64,000 bases of DNA from Tillus elongatus (Eukaryota > Arthropoda > Insecta > Coleoptera > Cleridae). Each line of letters begins with the position of its first letter. Position 1 is the stretch's first letter. Made by a program: the position numbers and the translations under genes. Under the pieces are notes generated by a model. That model was not told where the DNA came from. It did not search any database and worked only from the letters and a program-made list of their open reading frames with translations. The stretch is taken from contig OZ023267.1 in NCBI GenBank assembly GCA_964006375.1, positions 34,669,766-34,733,765 of the forward strand, written 5' to 3'. Of this stretch, positions 1 through 64,000 are shown piece by piece.

Positions 1-80
1 CGGTGGTGAGATTTTGCAAAAAATGAGCGCGAATTTGGGCCCCTAGAACCCATATCCGGGGTCAGTTTCGGTTTTTATAT

Positions 81-140
<60 letters not shown>

Positions 141-142
141 TA

Positions 143-237
<95 letters not shown>

Positions 238-330
238 CCAACCGATAACTCAAAAAATAATTTACCGATTTTGTTGAAACTCGGCAAGTGCCTTTCTTTT
301 ATTAATTTTTTAATGAATTTTTTTTAATAA
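1..330 (-). repeat. TA-carrier repeat, partial copy
   Basis: Minus-strand partial copy of the dispersed repeat seen complete at 62465-63274: left flank GGTTCTAGGGGCCC-like, a (TA)n at 84-233 with a few TAATA breaks, then the complement of the ACTTTTTGAGTTATCGGTTGGATA flank. Confidence 0.7.
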
Positions 331-839
331 CTAGGAAAATTTTGAGTTTTCTTACGAAAAAAATTTTGCACCCAGAAAATTACAAAGATATTTTGACAAA
401 ATTTGGTGTACATATTGCTCTGGGGAAGATCTAACTATGTACCAAAATTCAGCTTTCTAGGTTTACAGAAAATTAAGCTATTCAAATTTTGAACATTTAT
501 TTTTTATCACATCATATTGGCAATGTTAAAAACTGGTTTATAGGTATATGATATCTACTATGTCTGAGTCGTTACCTAGCAACGAAACATTTGATATCAT
601 GCGCAGGTCAGTTACACGCTGTAACTGACGTTTATCGTATATTATTAGATCGTTTATCTGTTTTCACTTTCAGTTGACAAATTATTTGTGTTATTTGGGA
701 ATTTTAATATACAAGTGCGAATTATTCCTTTACTATTTTATTAATGTTAGTGGGTGGATTATACAGTGTGTGTTATGTTTTATCAACAGTTATAAAGGAT
801 CGAAGTTTTACAAAAACGGCTGATATGCAACAGGTTAGT
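331..839. other. unassigned sequence at left edge (trp intron)
   Basis: AT-rich, no coding sequence or repeat recognised apart from a short imperfect palindrome around 609-635 (CAGTTACA...TGTAACTG). Confidence 0.4.
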
Positions 840-1577
840 TATTTTCTCTCCGATGCTTTGGCGGTAGTTTTAGTTAAGTTTATGGTTTAACGGTCCATAA
901 TTTTTAGCTAATTTTCGTACAAAAAATTTGTCAATGAGGAGACCGCGACTTTAGAATTTTTAAAAGATTTCTTCAAATGAGCGCAAACTAGGCCCATTAG
1001 AACCCATATCCAGGTTTACGTTCAGTTTTTATCTGTTTACATATATACAGGGTGACGCATTTCCACGGTAAAGCTCAATATAATTATTATTATACAAGAG
1101 ACGAGAAAAAATTGTATAAGTTAGTTATAGGGTGTCTTGATCTGCATCTTAATAAAATTATTTTGAAAATCACAGGGTGACCCATAAGTCATTTGTGATA
1201 CCTACAAATTTTATTTCGAACATACTTATATTATTGCATTTTTTAACGAAATATGATGCATGTTTGTAAGAAAAAACGAGACGCAGTAAGTGCGTTTTGG
1301 TAGTGAATTTTCATTAAATGCTTCAAATTTCAATAACTCACTTTGCTATTAACCTATGATTTGTTGGCTAGGAAACCAATATTTAAAGTTTATTGTCGGA
1401 AAATTTTTGTACATTTTCAAACAATAAGTTATTTTGATATAATATGATACATTGTTTCTACTATAAAAGTTATACCGGTAACCAAATTGATGACTGCTTG
1501 CATTAAAAAGATATATTTGCTATTCAAAGAATTTTTATAAAAATTAACTTCCATAATGCACTTGCTGCGTTCAGACT
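840..1577 (+). repeat. dispersed repeat, ~740 bp (second copy at 49076-49828)
   Basis: Shares GATGCTTTGGCGGTAGTTTT, ATCTGTTTACATAT, the ACAGGGTGACC... segment and a terminal MITE (1278-1575) with the copy at 49 kb. No coding capacity. Confidence 0.65.
1278..1575. mobile_element. MITE, GACGCAGCAAGTGCG family
   Basis: About 300 bp with inverted ends GAGACGCAGTAAGTGCG and its complement near 1560-1575. Same family at 23308, 47278 and 49522. Confidence 0.65.
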
Positions 1578-1954
1578 TTTTTTATGTTAACGGACTATAT
1601 CGTAAGATAAAAGAATATGGTTCATTTCGAAAACACAAAAATAAGTATGGTAGTAGAATAAGCGACATTGACGAAAATCTAGTACTACAATCTGTTCTAT
1701 TAAAATAGGAATAATGTGGTTGCCACCTTTCCGGATATTCATTTAAATAGTTTTCACTAGTCACTCTAGCGTTTCTATTATTTTGGTAATACATTTTTAA
1801 CGTGCCTCCCTTCGCTTTATTTGTAAAACTCATGATTTTTTAATAAATGCCACAGAGACAATGTACAGAAATACTATAAACATCAGAGTTTGGCTGAACT
1901 GTCAATATTTAGATCGTTAAACACATTTACTGTCGTCAATTCCAAAGCACCCTT

Positions 1955-2275
1955 CCCAGAAATGATTTTTTTCAAATTTTGATAGCAGGTAAGATGTGAT
2001 CGTATCGTGTGACATATCATTGTAATCAGAACAAAAAAGACTTTCAAAAAATGTACAAATCCGATATGGCGCCCATAAGCAATATCAAAGTTAAGTATTG
2101 TACTCTTCCCAAAAATGTTTTTTTTTTCAAATTTTGATAGCAGGTAAGATGTGATCGTATCGTGTGACAATTATCATTGTAATCAGAAAAAAAGACTTTT
2201 AAAAAATTTACAAATCCAATATGGTGCCCATAAGAAATATCAAAGTTAAGTATTATAACTCTTGCATCAAGAACG
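1955..2275. repeat. two-unit tandem repeat, 155-bp period
   Basis: The phrase TTCAAATTTTGATAGCAGGT starts at 1971 and again at 2126, and the units match over about 155 bp with a few changes. No function evident. Confidence 0.8.
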
Positions 2276-2678
2276 CTTTGGAAAATATGATGACACATTT
2301 AGATTTCCCATGAAAAAGTGTCCCAACAAAGTCATAGTTAAAAAAATCTGTCTTTCGGTATTCGCTTGAAAACAAAAAAACTATAATTGAAAATTTCCGT
2401 TTTTTTTTCGAATAATTCAAAGACTAAAAACGTGACCTCAAATTTTCTTTCAGATAATTGATCACTATCAAAACGCGCAACTTTGCCCCAATATAACCAT
2501 CGTCGTATCTCTTACGGTTTACAAGATCTTAATGGTGAGGCTCGAATTTGAACTACGCTGTATATAGATAGTTATTTTTAATTACAAAACTCTGGAAGTT
2601 ATACATATTTGCCAGTTTATATTAATAATTACATGTGAAGAGTTATTACTCCTTGTTAGAAACGATTATATAACTCAC

Positions 2679-17743
<15,065 letters not shown>

Positions 17744-17901
17744 CCCGATTTTGGACCTCCAGACTGCACAATTGCATTGACATCAACTCTAATTTAATGC
17801 ACCACTAACTAACTCGATATAAATTACAATCAAGCACAATTATCAAGTGGAACAATGTTATGGAAGGAATACCTGCAAGTTAATACTGACCTCGATAATA
17901 T

Positions 17902-17912
17902 TAATTTAATTA
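17902..17912. promoter_or_regulatory. P3/RCSI-type site upstream of trp
   Basis: TAATTTAATTA fits TAATYNRATTA, the paired-homeodomain P3 site found in the proximal promoters of insect photoreceptor genes, on both strands. It lies about 160 bp upstream of the trp ATG, and a TATA-like GATATAAAT (17817-17825) lies between them. In AT-rich DNA a chance match is quite possible, so this is inference from position. Confidence 0.4.
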
Positions 17913-18037
17913 AATCCACAAGTTATGTAAGAAGATCCGGCTTTCCCCCATAGGGTTGTTGATGGAAAGCAAAAATATCGATTGGTACAATCCTTTGTCT
18001 TTCACGGAACCTTTGCATAAAGGTAGTGAAAAATCTC

Positions 18038-18503
18038 GGGACGCAGCAAATGCGTTATGGTAGTGAATTTTTATTAAATGCCTCAAATTTGAATAACTCA
18101 ATTTTCTATAAACTTAGAGAGTTAGTTTTGGTGTCTAGTAAGGTCTTTACTAACGCAAGAAATTCACCAAATTTCATTAAAATAACTTTGTAATTTTCGG
18201 AGAAAAAAAAATTTTTGAAAGAAAATTTTAAATTTGAATAACTCAATTTTCTATAAACTTAGAAAGTTGAATTTCAGTACGTAGTAAGATCTATCCCAAG
18301 GTAACATATGTAGTAAATTTCATTAAAACAGCTTTGTTACTTTCGTAGAAAAAAAAATTTTTCGAAAGAAAACTCAAAATTTTCCCGGAAAACCCCGTCC
18401 GATTTTCCTGGCTAACGAACTCATCCAAGCCATTAATAAAACAAAGCCACTTGCCAAGTTTTATCGAAATCGGTTAATTATTTTTTGAGTTATCAGAAGG
18501 ATA

Positions 18504-18570
<67 letters not shown>

Positions 18571-18692
18571 TGAAACTGATCCCGGATATGGGTTCTAGGG
18601 ATCCTAGTTCGCGCTCATTTGCAAAAATTTTTCCAAAGTCTCACCATCGATACCTCTCTATTAGTGAATTTTTTAAAATAAAAATTCACTAA
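18038..18692 (+). repeat. TA-carrier repeat, near-complete copy
   Basis: Starts GGGACGCAGCAAATGCGTTATGG, has two AACTCAATTTTCTATAAACT blocks, the TTTTCCTGGCTAACGAACTC block, the (TA)n at 18506-18568, CCCGGATATGGGTTCTAGGG, and ends TTAGTGAATTTTTT...AAAAATTCACTA. Confidence 0.75.
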
Positions 18693-18739
18693 AAAAATTA
18701 GTGTGATCTTTAGAGGAATTAAATGATTTTCATAGTAAG

Positions 18740-19040
18740 CATTATAAGGCTAGATGCACTCTCGCAACAATTAGAACCGTAGACCGGTTTTGCTCTCATT
18801 AGAGCTCTTCAGTGCGGTATACTAATTGCAGCAAAAATACACCTATAAAATAATACGGCTATAGGAACCAGCCTTTCAACACCAAGTGAGTGGTGGACGT
18901 GCCGCCACCTAGTTGCGGAAGCAAGTAGTATGTTGTCACGCCAGCTCCAAATAACACAAAGTGTTAAAAAAATAGGGACTGTATACTACTAACTAATAAT
19001 TTAGTAAATTGTTAGCCCTGGTCCATTTCTTTAGTTAACT
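18740..19040 (-). repeat. Penelope-type terminal repeat with degenerate hammerhead
   Basis: Opposite-strand copy of 4740-5130. Its hammerhead block is 18768-18828. Confidence 0.55.
18768..18828 (-). ncRNA. hammerhead-like motif, inactivated
   Basis: CTGAAGA, stem II GCTCT-AATG-AGAGC, then AAAA where GAAA is required, ACCGGTC, and the outer CAATTAG/CTAATTG stem. The G12 change predicts loss of cleavage. Confidence 0.55.
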
Positions 19041-19083
19041 TTTTTTATTACTTAAACAAATAGGGGTATTGACAATTAACAGC

Positions 19084-19850
19084 TTAAAACTTAATTTTTA
19101 ATAATGTGTATGACCTCACTCTTGCCCTAGTAACTTCTCTCATACGATTAGGCATATATCTAATGAAGTTCGGTATTGCTTCTTCTCCTTCTTCTACTGC
19201 AACAATAAGCTCTGGTATCGAGTTTGGGGCACGAAGTCTAGTTTGAATTCTTCGTGTTAGCTCATTCCATAAATGTTCAATTGGATTTAGGTCAGGACTG
19301 CATGTTGGCCATTCCACAACCTGAAAACCGACTCCTGTAATGTAATCTTGCACGATTCTTACGGTGTGCGGCCTCGCATTGTCATGCTTAAAAATAAATT
19401 CGCCTCCAACGTAGTCGACGTAAGGCACCACATGGGCTGCTAAAATCTCCTTGATGTACACAGCACACGTTAAACATTCCCTGCCGTGATCACGGTCGCC
19501 CCCACAGATGAAGGCAGGATCGGTTCGTGCTCGTATAGAACTTGCATGTCAGATCATGCAGGAACCACCTCCATAAGGAACCCGGTCTTCAATGCAGCAT
19601 TCTGTAAATCGCTCTCTTTGTCTACGGCAAACTTTTCTTCTTCGGTCGCTACCATACAGACATATTCTGCTCTGATCTGAGAGCAGAACAAACCCCCCAT
19701 TGTTCCAATGACCAATACAAGTGACGCTGTGCAAAACGCAGGCGTGATTCACGATGAGCTGTGGTAAGTTTTGGACCAATCGCAGGTGTTTTAGGGGTCA
19801 GATTACTATCCTGCAGTTTTCGTATTATTGTCTACTAACTAATATCCACA
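19084..19850 (-). pseudogene. Tc1-like transposase relic
   Basis: Minus-strand pieces SDQSRICLYGSDRRRKV, FKHDNARPHTVRIVQDYI and WPTCSPDLNPIEHLWNEL carry the DDE blocks of Tc1 transposases (the third ending in the Glu of IEHLWNEL). The frame shifts near 19470-19550 and the first block has Q for E. Confidence 0.8.
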
Positions 19851-20219
19851 CTACTTAGCTCGTTGGCTAAGTCCATTTTCGCTGAAATCAATAACTTGGG
19901 GAGGGGGGTATAGTATGCATTAAGCTGACACACTTGAAAACTAATCAAATTGTGAAAAACGAACACGTGCAAATGTCAATGGCAGAGGAAATAATTTCAA
20001 TGTGTCATAAGTTTGTTATCCTCGTTATAATCACCACATAAACACGCTTCATCTGTTTGTCTCTTGCTCCGATAAGCACTTTTGATAAATATTATATCAT
20101 ATCAAAGCATATTAAATTGGCTTTTGAACAGTATATTTATTTTCTTGATCTGATGGATACTTTGTAAAAATATATAGTTAAAGTGAAAAGTGTACAGTGA
20201 GCCGATTTCTATGCACGCA

Positions 20220-20223
<4 letters not shown>

Positions 20224-20310
<87 letters not shown>
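20224..20310. repeat. (TA)n array
   Basis: TA repeat just outside the 20.3-kb palindrome. Confidence 0.95.
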
Positions 20311-20313
<3 letters not shown>

Positions 20314-20359
20314 ATATTTGGTTCTCGGGTTGAACCGCGTCCAGAATGTATTAAAACTC

Positions 20360-20394
20360 GACGTTTCGGCTCCTGTTTTGGAGCCATTTTCAAG
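20360..20394 (-). ncRNA. hammerhead-like block, left arm
   Basis: CTTGAAAATGGCTCC, loop, GGAGCCGAAACGTC. Stem II, GAAAC and GTC are kept; the CTGANGA core is degenerate. Confidence 0.3.
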
Positions 20395-20828
20395 AGGTAC
20401 GGAAATATGTAAGGACACTCTAAGGCCTCAATCTGCCTACTCCTTGAAGCGGTAGACAAAGGTTGGGTTGTTGTAGCTTGATTACGGGACCTCAATCTGC
20501 CTACTCCCCAAATCTCGCTGGAGATCGTCTCTGAAATCTCAGTGTGTTCAACCTCAGGCCTCAGAGAGATCTGACAGTTCGTTGCAAGTCTTGGTTCCGT
20601 CTTTCTGCTTCGCTGCATACAATACAAGACTTGCAACTAACTGTCAGATCTCTCTGAGGCCTGAGGTTGAACACACTAAAACTTTACAGACGATCTCCAG
20701 CGAGATTTGGGGAGTAAGCAGATTGAGGCCCCGTAATTGAGATACAACAATCCAACCCACCTTTGTCCACCGCTCTAAGGAGTAGACAGATTGAGGTCTT
20801 AGAGTTTCCTTATATATTTCCTTTATTT

Positions 20829-20863
20829 CTTGAAAATGGCTCCAAAACAGGAGCCGAAACGTC
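20829..20863 (+). ncRNA. hammerhead-like block, right arm
   Basis: Mirror copy of 20360-20394 with the same degenerate core, CTTGAAAATGG, and intact GAAACGTC. Confidence 0.3.
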
Positions 20864-20941
20864 AAATTTTAATAAATTCTGGACGCGGTTCAACTAGAGA
20901 ACCAAGTATATCTCACATCAAAGACCGCGGAAATCTTTCCG

Positions 20942-21064
<123 letters not shown>

Positions 21065-21200
21065 TCTTGGTTCTCGGCTCGAACCGCATCTAGAATCTAT
21101 TACAACTAGACGTTTTGGCTTATGTTTATTGTTCAAACTACAACAACTCAACACACCCTTATCCACCCCTCTAAGGAGTAGGCAGATTGAAGCCTTGGAG

Positions 21201-21203
<3 letters not shown>

Positions 21204-21282
<79 letters not shown>
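21204..21282. repeat. (TA)n array
   Basis: TA repeat directly at the 3' terminus of the Penelope-like fragment. Confidence 0.95.
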
Positions 21283-21283
<1 letters not shown>

Positions 21284-21660
21284 TCTTTATTTGTTTGCTG
21301 TACTTTTGTGATTAATTTATTGGTTTACGTGGACTGCAGTTTCGAACTGTCCCGGTTCATCATCAGCACGCTACTCACTGTGATCACTCCTGTGTGGCCT
21401 ACGTCTGAGATTGTACGTGGCGCCTGCGCGTTGAGCTTCTATTGGTCGGTTTACTGTTCTCTGATTGGTTGTGCCTGCGGACTGTGTCGTGTGTATCGGT
21501 CTCCTGTGTTGATCACTGTGGTTTGATAATTTGTCTATTTGTATGGCCTTTATTAAGTTTTGTTTAAATGTTTGTACTTGGATTTGTTCTGGCATTAACT
21601 GTTTCTTATTGTTTGTTTGTTGAATGTAATATATGATTACAGTGTAGTGCAACATTCCTT
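21283..21660 (-). pseudogene. Penelope-like element, 3' end fragment
   Basis: Minus strand: QLMPEQIQVQTFKQNLIKAI then NRPIEAQRAGATYNL matches the tail downstream of the GIY-YIG domain of the element at 50555-52840. It is followed by the hammerhead at 21327-21371. Confidence 0.75.
21327..21371 (-). ncRNA. hammerhead ribozyme motif of Penelope-like element
   Basis: CTGATGA, one extra T, stem II GAAC/GTTC, GAAAC, palindromic stem III ACTGCAGT, GTC; stem I CGTG/CACG closes it. Same strand as the element it terminates. Confidence 0.6.
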
Positions 21661-21668
21661 ATCCATTT

Positions 21669-21670
<2 letters not shown>

Positions 21671-21758
<88 letters not shown>
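21671..21758. repeat. (TA)n array
   Basis: TA repeat at the truncated 5' side of the same Penelope-like fragment. Confidence 0.95.
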
Positions 21759-21762
<4 letters not shown>

Positions 21763-22130
21763 GCTCTTGTGCTAATTATATTGTACATAACAAAGGCACA
21801 TTTTTACAAAAATTTGCTAAAAGCATAAGGAAAACCAGTTTTGTAAATTTCGATATTTTTCAGTGCCTACTTTTGTTACAGACTTGTGCTCTCTCTTCGA
21901 TGTTTGCGATGATACACATATAAAAAGAAACCCACGCGCAGAAGGAGATGGAAGCTAATACATAAACTGAGATTTATTTTCATGGTAAAAACATAACAAA
22001 AATAAATACTTTAAGAACATGATGAAAGCTAGGTAACTGCTTATTAGTTTAGTAACACACTTTTCAGATTTAAATGCTTTACATAAAGTTGAAGGCCGTC
22101 TGTATACGTTATCCAATTTACCAAATAGCT

Positions 22131-22141
22131 TAATATGATTA
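22131..22141 (+). promoter_or_regulatory. P3-like site upstream of trpl
   Basis: TAATATGATTA differs from TAATYNRATTA at one position. It is 134 bp upstream of the trpl ATG, mirroring the site before trp. Suggestive only. Confidence 0.25.
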
Positions 22142-22274
22142 AGGTAAAGTAGGTAAAACGTACCTACCGTAACATGGAAATCACTTTCATTCCCTTGCTG
22201 CTTGTCATTATGTGATTTTTAAACGTTTACGTGTTTTATTCTTTGAAGTTCTGTGATATAAATAACTAGCGAAA

Positions 22275-63488
<41,214 letters not shown>

Positions 63489-63584
63489 TGAGAGTGGCAA
63501 ACCTACCTCTATGAAACCATTTTTTTTACTGAATGTTGACCACAAATGCTCTTCCTTTGTCTTCTCAATAATACTAGTAAGTAC

Positions 63585-63800
63585 ACGTGGAGAACCCAAA
63601 TCACCACAACACAACTTTTTAAAGACCTGACGATCGTTTTACTAACATTCTAGAATTTTTTATCCTCTGATGACGCAAAAATTGTTAGTGAAACGATTTT
63701 CAGGTCTTTAAAAAAATGTGTTGTGGTGATTTGGGTACTCCAAGTGTCATTATCAGTGCTCATCACAGATTACAATATTCACTTAGTGACTTCAGGCTTG
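63585..63800. repeat. inverted pair of GCTAAC-family hammerhead units
   Basis: Left minus half (63629-63650) and right plus half (CTGATGACGC at 63667, GAAACGATTTTC) with the shared outer AACCCAAATCACCACAACAC and its complement. Confidence 0.65.
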
Positions 63801-63876
63801 GTACTTCCTGCCTGTGTTCGCTAACTTTTTACCTTCTCTGCAACTTGTTACAGTCTTATCAATCAAGAAAAAGTCT

Positions 63877-64000
63877 GGACGCAGCAAGTGCGTTATGGTA
63901 GCGAATTTTCGTAAAAATGATTTTAATGGCAAATATGCCTTGTTTTTAAAATCAGTACATTTGGTTGGCAGTATAACTTGTATATTAGTAACAATCTCCC
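63877..64000 (+). mobile_element. MITE, GACGCAGCAAGTGCG family, cut by window edge
   Basis: GGACGCAGCAAGTGCGTTATGG left end; the right end is outside. Confidence 0.6.

Larger units (their letters stand above)
20319..20903. repeat. long palindrome, ~275-bp arms, 31-bp spacer
   Basis: Arms 20319-20593 and 20625-20903 are near-perfect inverted copies (for example CTCAGAGAGATCTGACAG against CTGTCAGATCTCTCTGAG), with a GGAGCC...GGCTCC hammerhead-like block near each outer end. The arm is a repeated unit; a further partial copy lies at 21062-21203. Confidence 0.85.

Noticed and set aside
79..327. Open frames of alternating Ile-Tyr, here and at every TA array
   Set aside because: They are translations of (TA)n microsatellites, with no coding signal.
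1582..1833. 83-codon minus-strand frame with some protein-like composition
   Set aside because: Considered as the next trp exon, but it has no similarity to the expected TFTPDITPLI region and no fitting acceptor/donor pair.
22254..22263. TATA-like GATATAAATA before the trpl ATG
   Set aside because: Only about 12 bp from the start codon, so transcription would begin after it; likely chance in AT-rich DNA.

Overview
The window is AT-rich nuclear DNA from an arthropod, almost certainly an insect. It holds two spliced genes of the visual TRP channel family, trp and trpl, embedded in very transposon-rich introns. The exact order cannot be read from this sequence.

The genes lie head to head. trp is on the minus strand: three 5' coding exons are present (17743-17583, 9684-9540, 2774-2679) and the rest lies off the left edge. 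trpl is on the plus strand: thirteen exons from 22275 to 63476 give 720 uninterrupted codons, from the N-terminal ankyrin region through S6 and the TRP box, and the 3' end lies off the right edge. The two start codons are 4.5 kb apart. Each gene has a P3/RCSI-like homeodomain site about 130-170 bp before its ATG. In flies TRP and TRPL are the light-gated channels of photoreceptors, so a shared divergent locus is functionally suggestive.

Almost everything else is repeats in the introns. 1-9.5 kb: dispersed repeats, a tRNA-like SINE head, a canonical hammerhead ribozyme motif and a nested pair of non-LTR retrotransposons. 9.7-17.5 kb: mariner-like and MITE copies. 17.7-22.3 kb (between the genes): a Tc1 relic, a long palindrome and a Penelope-like 3' end. 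22.3-29.5 kb: a piggyBac inserted at TTAA inside a Penelope-like element, then a tandem array of hammerhead-like units. 29.6-36.6 kb: an RNase H-bearing non-LTR relic, then a mariner-like element split by a 1.6-kb insertion with a 12-bp target duplication and internal ~168-bp repeats. 37-44 kb: a mariner relic and a Gypsy-type gag/protease relic. 45.8-49.9 kb: a 0.97-kb palindrome and MITEs. 50.5-59.2 kb: a Penelope-like RT/GIY-YIG element interrupted by a TA array, MITEs and a mariner relic. 59.7-63.3 kb: a 5'-truncated non-LTR element, hammerhead inverted pairs and a TA-bearing repeat.

About 26 long (TA)n arrays occur; at least seven sit at the same internal position of one dispersed repeat. 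The most interesting signals are the trp/trpl divergent pair, the TRP-like pore aspartate in trpl, and the many hammerhead-ribozyme-like motifs attached to Penelope-type repeats. All coordinates and translations were derived by eye; no alignment or folding was run.
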